From positions 880,501-944,500 of the forward strand of contig NW_027473348.1 in assembly GCF_050947335.1 (NCBI RefSeq): 64,000 nt of DNA, in the 5' to 3' direction. This document shows, piece by piece, positions 39,837 through 52,609 of the stretch. Every line of letters begins with the position of its first letter. The stretch's first letter is position 1. The position numbers and the translations under genes are program-made. Below the pieces are notes generated by a model that did no database searches, had not been told where the DNA came from, and was given only the letters and a program-made list of their open reading frames with translations. Origin of the DNA: Megachile rotundata (lineage: Eukaryota > Arthropoda > Insecta > Hymenoptera > Megachilidae).

Positions 39837-40390
39837 ATTGTGCGATCGTGATTGTGTGATCGTGATTGTGTGATCGCAATTGTGGGATTGTGACTTTGTG
39901 ATTGTGTGATTGTGATTGTGATTGTGGCAGTGTGATTGTGTGATTGTGGTTGTGTGATTGTGATTGTGTGACTGTGATTGTGTGATTGTGATTGTGGGAT
40001 TGTGATTGTGTGATTGTGTGATTGTGTGATCGTGATTGTGTGATAGTGATTGTGTGATCGTGATTGTGTGATCGTGATTGTGTGATCGTGATTGTGTGAT
40101 CGTGATTGTGTGATTGTGTTATTGTGATTGTGTGATTCTGATTGTGTGATTGTGATTGTGTGATCGTGACTGTGTGATCGTGATTGTGTGATCGTGATTG
40201 TGGGATTGTGACTGTGTGATTGTGTGATCGTGATTGTGATTGTGTTATTGTGATTGTGTGATTGTGATTGCGTGATTGTGATTGTGCGATCGTGACTGTG
40301 TGATCGTGATTGTGTGATCGTGATTGTGCGATTGTGATTGTGATTGTGACTGTGTGACTGTGTGATTGTGATTGTGTGATCGTGATTGTG

Positions 40391-40618
40391 TGATTGTGTG
40401 ATTGTGATTGTGTGATTGTGATTGTGTGATTGTGATTGTGTGATTGTGATTGTGTGATTGTGATTGTGTGATTGTGATTGTGTGATTGTGATTGTGTGAT
40501 TGTGATTGTGTGATTGTGATTGTGTGATTGTGATTGTGTGATTGTGATTGTGTGATTGTGATTGTGTGATTGTGATTGTGTGATTGTGATTGTGTGATTG
40601 TGATTGTGTGATTGTGAT
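40391..40618 (+). repeat. F tract in the H9 tail, about 16 units
   Basis: Lies between the GATCGTG unit that replaces the usual GGTCGGG and the GTGTGACTG units. The matching run is shorter in most copies, for example about eight units at 50893-50990. Confidence 0.85.
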
Positions 40619-42118
40619 TGTGATTGTGATTGTGTGACTGTGATTGTGTGACTGTGATTGTGTGACTGTGATTTTGTGACTGTGATTGTGGGATTGTGAC
40701 TGTGTGATCGTGATTGTGTGATCGTGATTGTGGGATTGTGATTATGGGATTGTGACTGTGTGATTGAGTGATTGTGATTGTGTGATCGTGATTGTGTGAT
40801 CGTGATTGTGCGATCGCGATTGTGTGATCGTGATTGTGTGATCGTGATTGTGGGATTGTGATTGCGTGATTGTACTGTGATTGCGTGATTGTGATTGCGT
40901 GATTGTAATTGCGTGATTGTGGTTGCGTGATTGTGATTACGTGATGGTGATTGTGTGATGGTGATTGTGTGATTGTGATTGTGTGATTGTGATTGTGATT
41001 GTGATTGTGCGATTGTGATTGTGCGATTGTGTTTGTGATTGTGATTGTGATTGTGATTGTGTGATTGTGTGATAGTGACTGTGTGATCGTGATTGTGTGA
41101 TCGTGATTGTGTTTGTGATTGTGTGATTGTGACTGCGGGATTGTGATTGTGTGTTGGTGGTTGTGTGGTCGTGATTGTGTGGTTGTGATTGTGTGATTGT
41201 GATTGTGTGATCGTGATTGTGGGTTTGTGACTATATGATTGTGTGATTGTGATTGTGTGATTGTGATTGTGTGATTGTGATTGTGTGATTGTGATTGTGT
41301 GATTGTGATTGTGTGATTGTGATTGTGTGACTGTGATTGTGTGATTGTGATTGTGTGACTGTGATTGTGTGACTGTGATTGTGGGATTGTGACTGTGTGA
41401 TCGTGATTATGTGATCGTTATTGTGGGATTGTGATTATGGGATTGTGACTGTGTGATTGAGTGATTGTGATTGTGTGATTGTGATTGTGTGACTGTGATT
41501 GTGTGATTGTGATTGTGGGATTGTGATTGTGATTGTGTGATTGTGATTGTGTGAGTGGGACTGTGTGATTGTGATTGTGATTGTGTGATTGTGATTGTGT
41601 GATCGTGATTGTGTGGTCGGGATTGTGTGATTGTGTGATTGTGATTGTGTGATTGTGATTGTGTGATTGTGATTGTGTGATTGTGATTGTGTGATTGTGG
41701 TTGTGTGATTGTGATTGTGTGACTGTGATTGTGTGATTTTGATTGTGATTGTGTGATTGTGTGATTGTGTGATTGTGACTCTGTGACTGTGATTGTGATA
41801 TTGTGATTGTGTGATTCTGATTGTGTGGTTGTGATTGTGTGATCGTGACTGTGTGATCGTAATTGTGTGATCGTGATTGTGGGATTGTGACTGTGTGATC
41901 GTGATTGTGTGATCGTGATTGTGCGATTGTGACTGTGTGATTGTGTGATTGTGTGACTGTGCGACTGTGTGACTGTGTGATTGTGATTGTGTGATCGTGA
42001 TTGTGTGACTGTAGTTGTGGGAGTGTGATTGTGTGATTGTGTGATCGTGACTGTGCGATCGTGATTGTGTGATCGTGATTGTGATTTTGTGATTGTGATT
42101 GTGTGATTGTGATTGTGT

Positions 42119-42160
42119 GATTGTGATTGTGATTGTGATTGTGATTGTGATTGTGATTGT
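42119..42160 (+). repeat. Hexamer tract, 7 units (shortest)
   Basis: Pure 6-bp period in H10. Confidence 0.91.
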
Positions 42161-42444
42161 GTGACTGTGTGATTGTGATTGTGTGATCGTGATTGTGTGA
42201 TCGTGATTTTGTGATCGTGATTGTGCGATTGTGACTGTGTGTTTGTGTGATTGTGATTGTGTGATTGTGATTGTGATTGTGTGACTATGTGATTGTGATT
42301 GTGTGATCGTGATTGTGTGGTCGTGATTGTGTGATTGTGCTATTGTGATTGTGCTATTGTGATTGTGTGATTGTGATTGTGTGATTGTGATTGTGTGATT
42401 ATGATTGTGTGATTGTGATTGTGTGATTGTGATTGTGTGATTGT

Positions 42445-42532
42445 GATTGTGTGATTGTGTGATTGTGTGATTGTGTGATTGTGTGATTGTGTGATTGTGT
42501 GATTGTGTGATTGTGTGATTGTGTGATTGTGT
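42445..42532 (+). repeat. Octamer tract, 11 units
   Basis: Perfect 8-bp period in H10. Confidence 0.92.
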
Positions 42533-43134
42533 GATTGTGATTGTGTGATTGTGATTGTGTGATTGTGATTGTGTGACTGTGATTGTGTGATTGTGATTGT
42601 GTGATTGTGATTGTGTGATTGTGATTGTGTGATTGTGATTGTGTGATCGTGACTGTGTGATCGTGACTGTGTGGTCGTGTGTGTGTGATCGTGATTGTGG
42701 GTTTGTGACTGTGTGATTGTGTGATTGTGATTGTGTGACTGTGATTGTGTGACTGTGATTGTGGGATTGTGACTGTGTGATCGTGATTGTGTGATCGTGA
42801 TTGTGGGATTGTGATTGTGGGATTGTGACTGTGTGATGGTGTGATTGCGATGGTGTGATTGCGATTGTGTGATCGTGATTGTGGGATCGTGATTCTGTGA
42901 TCGTGATTGTGTGATCGTGATTGTGTGATCGCGATTGTGTGATCGTGATTGTGTCGCCGTGATTGTGTGATCGTGATTGTGCGATCGTGTTTGTGTGATC
43001 GTGATTGTGATTTTGGTTGTGTGATTGTGATTGTGTGACTGTGATTGTGTGATCGTGATTGTGCGATCGTGATTGTGTAATCGTGATTGTGTGATCGTGA
43101 TTGTGTGATCGTGAATGTGTGATCGTGATTGTGT

Positions 43135-43373
43135 GATTGCGCGATTGTGATTGCGCGATTGTGATTGCGCGATTGTGATTGCGCGATTGTGATTGCGCGA
43201 TTGTGATTGCGCGATTGTGATTGCGCGATTGTGATTGCGCGATTTTGATTGCGCGATTGTGATTGCGCGATTGTGATTGCGCGATTGTGATTGCGCGATT
43301 GTGATTGCGCGATTGTGATTGCGCGATTGTGATTGCGCGATTGTGATTGCGCGATTGTGATTGCGCGATTGTG
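43135..43373 (+). repeat. A block, 17 units
   Basis: GCGC every 14 bp from 43139 to 43363, with the GATTTT unit eighth. Confidence 0.92.
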
Positions 43374-43638
43374 ATTGTGTGACTGTGATTGTGTGATCGT
43401 GATTGTGTGATCGTGATTGTGTGATCGTGATTGTGTGATCGTGATTGTGTGATCGTGTTATTGTGATTGTGTGATCCTGATTGCGTGATTGTGATTGTGT
43501 GATCGTGACTGTGTGATCGTGATTGTGTGATCGTGATTGTGGGATTGTGACTGTGTGATTGTGTGATCGTGATTGTGATTCTGTGATTGTGATTATGTGA
43601 TGGTGATTGTGATTGTGTGATTGTGATTGTGTGATGGT

Positions 43639-44058
43639 GATTGTGCGATCGTGATTGTGCGATCGTGATTGTGCGATCGTGATTGTGCGATCGTGATTGT
43701 GCGATCGTGATTGTGCGATCGTGATTGTGCGATCGTGATTGTGCGATCGTGATTGGGCGATCGTGATTGGGCGATCGTGATTGCGCGATCGTGATTGCGC
43801 GATCGTGATTGCGCGATCGTGATTGCGCGATCGTGATTGCGCGATCGTGATTGCGCGACCGTGATTGCGCGATTGTGATTGCGGGATTGAGATTGCGTGA
43901 TTGTGGTTGCGTGATTGTGATTGCGTGATTGTGATTGCGTGATTGTGATTGCGTGATTGTGATTGCGTGATTGTGATTGCGTGATTGTGATTGCGTGATT
44001 TTGATTGCGTGATTGTGATTGCGTGATTGTGATTGCGTGATTGTGATTGCGTGATTGT
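43639..44058 (+). repeat. D(8)-E(2)-C(6)-B(12) module
   Basis: D units 43645-43743, two E units, C units 43783-43853 ending in GACCG, boundary, then B units 43895-44049 with one GATTTTG. Compare H8, with D7, E2, C10, B13. Confidence 0.91.
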
Positions 44059-46255
44059 GATTGTGCGATCGTGATTGTGTGATCGTGATTGTGTGATCGC
44101 AATTGTGGGATTGTGACTTTGTGATTGTGTGATTGTGATTGTGATTGTGGCAGTGTGATTGTGTGATTGTGGTTGTGTGATTGTGATTGTGTGACTGTGA
44201 TTGTGTGATTGTGATTGTGGGATTGTGATTGTGTGATTGTGTGATCGTGATTGTGTGATAGTGATTGTGTGATCGTGATTGTGTGATCGTGATTGTGTGA
44301 TCGTGATTGTGTGATCGTGATTGTGTGATTGTGTTATTGTGATTGTGTGATTCTGATTGTGTGATTGTGATTGTGTGATCGTGACTGTGTGATCGTGATT
44401 GTGTGATCGTGATTGTGGGATTGTGACTGTGTGATTGTGTGATCGTGATTGTGATTGTGTTATTGTGATTGTGTGATTGTGATTGCGTGATTGTGATTGT
44501 GCGATCGTGACTGTGTGATCGTGATTGTGTGATCGTGATTGTGCGATTGTGATTGTGATTGTGACTGTGTGACTGTGTGATTGTGATTGTGTGATCGTAA
44601 TTGTGTGGTCGGGATTGTGTGATTGTGTGATTGTGATTGTGTGATTGTGATTGTGTGATTGTGATTGTGTGATTGTGATTGTGTGATTGTGATTGTGTGA
44701 TTGTGATTGTGTGATTGTGATTGTGTGATTGTGATTGTGTGATTGTGATTGTGTGATTGTGATTGTGTGATTGTGATTGTGTGATTGCGATTGTGATTGT
44801 GATTGTGTGACTGTGATTGTGTGACTGTGATTGTGTGACTGTGATTTTGTGACTGTGATTGTGGGATTGTGACTTTGTGATCGTGATTGTGTGATCGTGA
44901 TTGTGGGATTGTGATTATGGGATTGTGACTGTGTGATTGAGTGATTGTGATTGTGTGATCGTGATTGTGTGATCGTGATTGTGCGATCGCGATTGTGTGA
45001 TCGTGATTGTGTGATCGTGATTGTGGGATTGTGATTGCGTGATTGTACTGTGATTGCGTGATTGTGATTGCGTGATTGTAATTGCGTGATTGTGGTTGCG
45101 TGATTGTGATTACGTGATGGTGATTGTGTGATGGTGATTGTGTGATTGTGATTGTGATTGTGATTGTGCGATTGTGATTGTGCGATTGTGTTTGTGATTG
45201 TGATTGTGATTGTGATTGTGTGATTGTGTGATAGTGACTGTGTGATCGTGATTGTGTGATCGTGATTGTGTTTGTGATTGTGTGATTGTGACTGCGGGAT
45301 TGTGATTGTGTGTTGGTGGTTGTGTGGTCGTGATTGTGTGATTGTGATTGTGTGATTGTGATTGTGTGATCGTGATTGTGTGATCGTGATTGTGGGTTTG
45401 TGACTATATGATTGTGTGATTGTGATTGTGTGATTGTGATTGTGTGATTGTGATTGTGTGATTGTGATTGTGTGATTGTGATTGTGTGATTGTGATTGTG
45501 TGACTGTGATTGTGTGACTGTGATTGTGGGATTGTGACTGTGTGATCGTGATTGTGTGATCGTTATTGTGGGATTGTGATTATGGGATTGTGACTGTGTG
45601 ATTGAGTGATTGTGATTGTGTGATTGTGATTGTGTGACTGTGATTGTGTGATTGTGATTGTGATTGTGGGATTGTGATTGTGATTGTGTGATTGTGATTG
45701 TGTGAGTGGGACTGTGTGATTGTGATTGTGATTGTGTGATTGTGATTGTGTGATCGTGATTGTGTGATCGTCATTGTGTGATTGTGATTGTGTGATTGTG
45801 TGATTGTGATTGTGTTATTGTGATTTTGTGATTGTGATTGTGTGACTGTGATTGTGTGACTGTGATTGTGTGATTGTGATTGTGTCATTGTGATTGTGTG
45901 ATTGTGTGATTGTGACTCTGTGACTGTGATTGTGATATTGTGATTGTGTGATTCTGATTGTGTGGTTGTGATTGTGTGATCGTGACTGTGTGATCGTAAT
46001 TGTGTGATCGTGATTGTGGGATTGTGACTGTGTGATCGTGATTGTGTGATCGTGATTGTGCGATTGTGACTGTGTGATTGTGTGATTCTGTGACTGTGCG
46101 ACTGTGTGACTGTGTGATTGTGATTGTGTGATCGTGATTGTGTGACTGTAGTTGTGGGAGTGTGATTGTGTGATTGTGTGATCGTGACAGTGCGATCGTG
46201 ATTGTGTGATCGTGATTGTGATTGTGTGATTGTAATTGTGTGATTGTGATTGTGT

Positions 46256-46339
46256 GATTGTGATTGTGATTGTGATTGTGATTGTGATTGTGATTGTGAT
46301 TGTGATTGTGATTGTGATTGTGATTGTGATTGTGATTGT
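46256..46339 (+). repeat. Hexamer tract, 14 units (longest)
   Basis: Pure 6-bp period in H11, preceded by GATTGTAATTG. Confidence 0.91.
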
Positions 46340-46651
46340 GTGACTGTGTGATTGTGATTGTGTGATCGTGATTGTGTGATCGTGATTTTGTGATTGTGAT
46401 TGTGCGATTGTGACTGTGTGTTTGTGTGATTGTGATTGTGTGATTGTGATTGTGATTGTGTGACTATGTGATTGTGATTGTGTGATCGTGATTGTGTGGT
46501 CGTGATTGTGTGATTGTGCTATTGTGATTGTGCTATTGTGATTGTGCTATTGTGATTGTGTCATTGTGATTGTGTGATTGTGATTGTGTGATTGTGATTG
46601 TGTGATTGTGATTGTGTGATTGTGATTGTGTGATTGTGATTGTGTGATTGT

Positions 46652-46699
46652 GATTGTGTGATTGTGTGATTGTGTGATTGTGTGATTGTGTGATTGTGT
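46652..46699 (+). repeat. Octamer tract, 6 units
   Basis: Perfect 8-bp period in H11. Confidence 0.92.
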
Positions 46700-48644
46700 G
46701 ATTGTGATTGTGTGATTGTGATTGTGTGATTGTGATTGTGTGACTGTGATTGTGTGATTGTGATTGTGTGATTGTGATTGTGTGATTGTGATTGTGTGAT
46801 TGTGATTGTGTGATCGTGACTGTGTGATCGTGACTGTGTGGTCGTGTGTGTGTGATCGTGATTGTGGGTTTGTGACTGTGTGATTGTGTGATTGTGATTG
46901 TGTGACTGTGATTGTGTGACTGTGATTGTGGGATTGTGACTGTGTGATCGTGATTGTGTGATCGTGATTGTGGGATTGTGATTGTGGGATTGTGACTGTG
47001 TGATGGTGTGATTGTGATTGTGTGATTGTGATTGTGTGATTGTGATTGTGTGATTGTGATTGTGTGATTGTGATTGTGTGATTGTGATTGTGTGATTGTG
47101 ATTGTGTGATTGTGATTGTGTGATTGTGATTGTGTGATTGTGATTGTGTGATTGTGATTGTGTGATTGTGATTGTGTGATTGCGATTGTGATTGTGATTG
47201 TGTGACTGTGATTGTGTGACTGTGATTGTGTGACTGTGATTTTGTGACTGTGATTGTGGGATTGTGACTTTGTGATCGTGATTGTGTGATCGTGATTGTG
47301 GGATTGTGATTATGGGATTGTGACTGTGTGATTGAGTGATTGTGATTGTGTGATCGTGATTGTGTGATCGTGATTGTGCGATCGCGATTGTGTGATCGTG
47401 ATTGTGTGATCGTGATTGTGGGATTGTGATTGCGTGATTGTACTGTGATTGCGTGATTGTGATTGCGTGATTGTAATTGCGTGATTGTGGTTGCGTGATT
47501 GTGATTACGTGATGGTGATTGTGTGATGGTGATTGTGTGATTGTGATTGTGATTGTGATTGTGCGATTGTGATTGTGCGATTGTGTTTGTGATTGTGATT
47601 GTGATTGTGATTGTGTGATTGTGTGATAGTGACTGTGTGATCGTGATTGTGTGATCGTGATTGTGTTTGTGATTGTGTGATTGTGACTGCGGGATTGTGA
47701 TTGTGTGTTGGTGGTTGTGTGGTCGTGATTGTGTGATTGTGATTGTGTGATTGTGATTGTGTGATCGTGATTGTGTGATCGTGATTGTGGGTTTGTGACT
47801 ATATGATTGTGTGATTGTGATTGTGTGATTGTGATTGTGTGATTGTGATTGTGTGATTGTGATTGTGTGATTGTGATTGTGTGATTGTGATTGTGTGACT
47901 GTGATTGTGTGACTGTGATTGTGGGATTGTGACTGTGTGATCGTGATTGTGTGATCGTTATTGTGGGATTGTGATTATGGGATTGTGACTGTGTGATTGA
48001 GTGATTGTGATTGTGTGATTGTGATTGTGTGACTGTGATTGTGTGATTGTGATTGTGGGATTGTGATTGTGATTGTGTGATTGTGATTGTGTGAGTGGGA
48101 CTGTGTGATTGTGATTGTGATTGTGTGATTGTGATTGTGTGATCGTGATTGTGTGATCGTCATTGTGTGATTGTGATTGTGTGATTGTGTGATTGTGATT
48201 GTGTTATTGTGATTTTGTGATTGTGATTGTGTGACTGTGATTGTGTGACTGTGATTGTGTGATTGTGATTGTGTCATTGTGATTGTGTGATTGTGTGATT
48301 GTGACTCTGTGACTGTGATTGTGATATTGTGATTGTGTGATTCTGATTGTGTGGTTGTGATTGTGTGATCGTGACTGTGTGATCGTAATTGTGTGATCGT
48401 GATTGTGGGATTGTGACTGTGTGATCGTGATTGTGTGATCGTGATTGTGCGATTGTGACTGTGTGATTGTGTGATTCTGTGACTGTGCGACTGTGTGACT
48501 GTGTGATTGTGATTGTGTGATCGTGATTGTGTGACTGTAGTTGTGGGAGTGTGATTGTGTGATTGTGTGATCGTGACAGTGCGATCGTGATTGTGTGATC
48601 GTGATTGTGATTGTGTGATTGTAATTGTGTGATTGTGATTGTGT

Positions 48645-48710
48645 GATTGTGATTGTGATTGTGATTGTGATTGTGATTGTGATTGTGATTGTGATTGTGA
48701 TTGTGATTGT
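48645..48710 (+). repeat. Hexamer tract, 11 units
   Basis: Pure 6-bp period in H12, preceded by GATTGTAATTG. Three units shorter than in the otherwise near-identical H11. Confidence 0.91.
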
Positions 48711-49022
48711 GTGACTGTGTGATTGTGATTGTGTGATCGTGATTGTGTGATCGTGATTTTGTGATTGTGATTGTGCGATTGTGACTGTGTGTTTGTGTGA
48801 TTGTGATTGTGTGATTGTGATTGTGATTGTGTGACTATGTGATTGTGATTGTGTGATCGTGATTGTGTGGTCGTGATTGTGTGATTGTGCTATTGTGATT
48901 GTGCTATTGTGATTGTGCTATTGTGATTGTGTCATTGTGATTGTGTGATTGTGATTGTGTGATTGTGATTGTGTGATTGTGATTGTGTGATTGTGATTGT
49001 GTGATTGTGATTGTGTGATTGT

Positions 49023-49078
49023 GATTGTGTGATTGTGTGATTGTGTGAATGTGTGATTGTGTGATTGTGTGATTGTGT
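49023..49078 (+). repeat. Octamer tract, 7 units
   Basis: One unit reads GAATGTGT. Differs by one unit from H11, from which the left half of H12 was duplicated. Confidence 0.92.
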
Positions 49079-49677
49079 GATTGTGATTGTGTGATTGTGA
49101 TTGTGTGATTGTGATTGTGTGACTGTGATTGTGTGATTGTGATTGTGTGATTGTGATTGTGTGATTGTGATTGTGTGATTGTGATTGTGTGATCGTGACT
49201 GTGTGATCGTGACTGTGTGGTCGTGTGTGTGTGATCGTGATTGTGGGTTTGTGACTGTGTGATTGTGTGATTGTGATTGTGTGACTGTGATTGTGTGACT
49301 GTGATTGTGGGATTGTGACTGTGTGATCGTGATTGTGTGATCGTGATTGTGGGATTGTGATTGTGGGATTGTGACTGTGTGATGGTGTGATTGCGATGGT
49401 GTGATTGTGATTGTGTGATCGTGATTGTGGGATCGTGATTCTGTGATCGTGATTGTGTGATCGTGATTGTGTGATCGCGATTGTGTGATCGTGATTGTGT
49501 CGCCGTGATTGTGTGATCGTGATTGTGCGATCGTGTTTGTGTGATCGTGATTGTGATTTTGGTTGTGTGATTGTGATTGTGTGACTGTGATTGTGTGATC
49601 GTGATTGTGATTCTGTGATTGTGATTATGTGATGGTGATTGTGATTGTGTGATTGTGATTGTGTGATGGTGATTGTG

Positions 49678-50286
49678 CTATCGTGATTGTGCGATCGTGA
49701 TTGTGCGATCGTGATTGTGCGATCGTGATTGTGCGATCGTGATTGTGCGATCGTGATTGTGCGATCGTGATTGTGCGATCGTGATTGTGCGATCGTGATT
49801 GTGCGATCGTGATTGTGCGATCGTGATTGGGCGATCGTGATTGGGCGATCGTGATTGGGCGATCGTGATTGGGCGATCGTGATTGGGCGATCGTGATTGG
49901 GCGATCGTGATTGGGCGATCGTGATTGGGCGATCGTGATTGGGCGATCGTGATTGGGCGATCGTGATTGGGCGATCGTGATTGCGCGATCGTGATTGCGC
50001 GATCGTGATTGCGCGATCGTGATTGCGCGATCGTGATTGCGCGATCGTGATTGCGCGATCGTGATTGCGCGATCGTGATTGCGCGATCGTGATTGCGCGA
50101 TCGTGATTGCGCGATCGTGATTGCGCGATCGTGATTGCGCGACCGTGATTGCGGGATCGAGATTGCGTGATTGTGGTTGCGTGATTGTGGTTGCGTGATT
50201 GTGATTGCGTGATTGTGATTGCGTGATTGTGATTGCGTGATTGTGATTGCGTGATTGTGATTGCGTGATTGTGATTGCGTGATTGT
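49678..50286 (+). repeat. D(10)-E(11)-C(12)-B(9) module
   Basis: Opens with the GTGCTATCG unit seen in H9. D units 49691-49817, eleven E units (49829-49969), C units 49983-50137, the variant boundary GCGGGATCGAG, then nine B units (50165-50277), two with GTGGTTG. Confidence 0.91.
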
Positions 50287-52529
50287 GATTGTGTGATTTT
50301 GATTGTGTGATTGTGATTGTGCGATCGTGATTGTGTGATCGTGATTGTGTGATCGCAATTGTGGGATTGTGACTTTGTGATTGCGTGATTGTGATTGTGA
50401 TTGTGGCAGTGTGATTGTGTGATTGTGGTTGTGTGATTGTGATTGTGTGACTGTGATTGTGTGATTGTGATTGTGGGATTGTGATTGTGTGATTGTGTGA
50501 TTGTGTGATCGTGATTGTGTGATAGTGATTGTGTGATCGTGATTGTGTGATCGTGATTGTGTGATCGTGATTGTGTGATCGTGATTGTGTGATTGTGTTA
50601 TTGTGATTGTGTGATTCTGATTGTGTGATTGTGATTGTGTGATCGTGACTGTGTGATCGTGATTGTGTGATCGTGATTGTGGGATTGTGACTGTGTGATT
50701 GTGTGATCGTGATTGTGATTGTGTTATTGTGATTGTGTGATTGTGATTGCGTGATTGTGATTGTGCGATCGTGACTGTGTGATCGTGATTGTGTGATCGT
50801 GATTGTGCGATTGTGATTGTGATTGTGACAGTGTGACTGTGTGATTGTGATTGTGTGATCGTGATTGTGTGGTCGGGATTGTGTGATTGTGTGATTGTGA
50901 TTGTGTGATTGTGATTGTGTGATTGTGATTGTGTGATTGTGATTGTGTGATTGTGATTGTGTGATTGTGATTGTGTGATTGTGATTGTGATTGTGATTGT
51001 GTGACTGTGATTGTGTGACTGTGATTGTGTGACTGTGATTTTGTGACTGTGATTGTGGGATTGTGACTGTGTGATCGTGATTGTGTGATCGTGATTGTGG
51101 GATTGTGATTATGGGATTGTGACTGTGTGATTGAGTGATTGTGATTGTGTGATCGTGATTGTGTGATCGTGATTGTGCGATCGCGATTGTGTGATCGTGA
51201 TTGTGTGATCGTGATTGTGGGATTGTGATTGCGTGATTGTACTGTGATTGCGTGATTGTAATTGCGTGATTGTGGTTGCGTGATTGTGATTACGTGATGG
51301 TGATTGTGTGATGGTGATTGTGTGATTGTGATTGTGATTGTGATTGTGCGATTGTGATTGTGCGATTGTGTTTGTGATTGTGATTGTGATTGTGATTGTG
51401 ATTGTGTGATTGTGTGATAGTGACTGTGTGATCGTGATTGTGTGATCGTGATTGTGTTTGTGATTGTGTGATTGTGACTGCGGGATTGTGATTGTGTGTT
51501 GGTGGTTGTGTGGTCGTGATTGTGTGATTGTGATTGTGTGATTGTGATTGTGTGATCGTGATTGTGTGATCGTGATTGTGGGTTTGTGACTATATGATTG
51601 TGTGATTGTGATTGTGTGATTGTGATTGTGTGATTGTGATTGTGTGATTGTGATTGTGTGATTGTGATTGTGTGATTGTGATTGTGTGATTGTGATTGTG
51701 TGATTGTGATTGTGTGATTGTGATTGTGTGATTGTGATTGTGTGACTGTGATTGTGTGACTGTGATTGTGGGATTGTGACTGTGTGATCGTGATTGTGTG
51801 ATCGTTATTGTGGGATTGTGATTATGGGATTGTGACTGTGTGATTGAGTGATTGTGATTGTGTGATTGTGATTGTGTGACTGTGATTGTGTGATTGTGAT
51901 TGTGGGATTGTGATTGTGATTGTGTGATTGTGATTGTGTGAGTGGGACTGTGTGATTGTGATTGTGATTGTGTGATTGTGATTGTGTGATCGTGATTGTG
52001 TGATCGTCATTGTGTGATTGTGATTGTGTGATTGTGTGATTGTGATTGTGTTATTGTGATTTTGTGATTGTGATTGTGTGACTGTGATTGTGTGACTGTG
52101 ATTGTGTGATTGTGATTGTGTCATTGTGATTGTGTGATTGTGTGATTGTGACTCTGTGACTGTGATTGTGATATTGTGATTGTGTGATTCTGATTGTGTG
52201 GTTGTGATTGTGTGATCGTGACTGTGTGATCGTAATTGTGTGATCGTGATTGTGGGATTGTGACTGTGTGATCGTGATTTTGTGATCGTGATTGTGCGTT
52301 TGTGACTGTGTGTTTGTGTGATTGTGATTGTGTGATTGTGATTGTGATTGTATGACTATGTGATTGTGATTGTGTGATCGTGATTGTGTGGTCGTGATTG
52401 TGTGATTGTGCTATTGTGATTGTGCTATTGTGATTGTGTGATTGTGATTGTGTGATTGTGATTGTGTGATTGTGATTGTGTGATTGTGATTGTGTGATTG
52501 TGATTGTGTGATTGTGATTGTGTGATTGT

Positions 52530-52609
52530 GATTGTGTGATTGTGTGATTGTGTGATTGTGTGATTGTGTGATTGTGTGATTGTGTGATTGTGTGATTGTG
52601 TGATTGTGT
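52530..52609 (+). repeat. Octamer tract, 10 units
   Basis: Perfect 8-bp period in H13. Confidence 0.92.

Larger units (their letters stand above)
37169..41229 (+). repeat. Higher-order repeat copy H9 (4,061 bp)
   Basis: It shares private variants with H11 and H12: GATTCTGTGACTGTGCG, GACAGTGCG, GATTGTAATTG before the hexamer tract, and a triple GTGCTATTG. There is no A block; the sequence passes near 39045 from I units to GACTGTGTGATCG. The D/E/C module that follows is the longest of the window, with 11 E units and 23 C units, then three B units and GGCAG (39926). The tail has a longer F run (about 40391-40618) than most copies. Confidence 0.85.
41230..45402 (+). repeat. Higher-order repeat copy H10 (4,173 bp)
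   Basis: Sister of H8, but it keeps the GACTCTG to GTGCTATTG interval and a seven-unit hexamer tract. It has an 11-unit octamer tract (as in H8), a 17-unit A block, D, E, C and B blocks, and GGCAG (44149). The tail carries GATTGCGATTG and GACTTTGTGATCG, variants shared with H8, and again with H11 after the tandem duplication. Confidence 0.86.
45403..47797 (+). repeat. Higher-order repeat copy H11 (2,395 bp, shortest)
   Basis: From the marker through hexamer and octamer tracts to GATGGTGTG it matches H9. Near 47010 it jumps into the F run of the common tail (equivalent to about 44630 in H10), with GATTGCGATTG and GACTTTGTGATCG, and reaches the next marker at 47798. The A block, the D/E/C/B module and the GGCAG boundary are all missing. 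It is the product of a tandem duplication with period 2,395 bp. Confidence 0.86.
47798..51588 (+). repeat. Higher-order repeat copy H12 (3,791 bp)
   Basis: The left half repeats H11 (same GATTCTGTGACTG, GACAGTGCG, GATTGTAATTG and triple GTGCTATTG). The right half repeats H9, with a GTGCTATCG first unit, 10 D units and 11 E units, then 12 C units, a variant boundary GCGGGATCGAG, 9 B units and GGCAG (50405). The A block is missing, with a different join from H9 (near 49600). The tail is complete. Confidence 0.85.
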
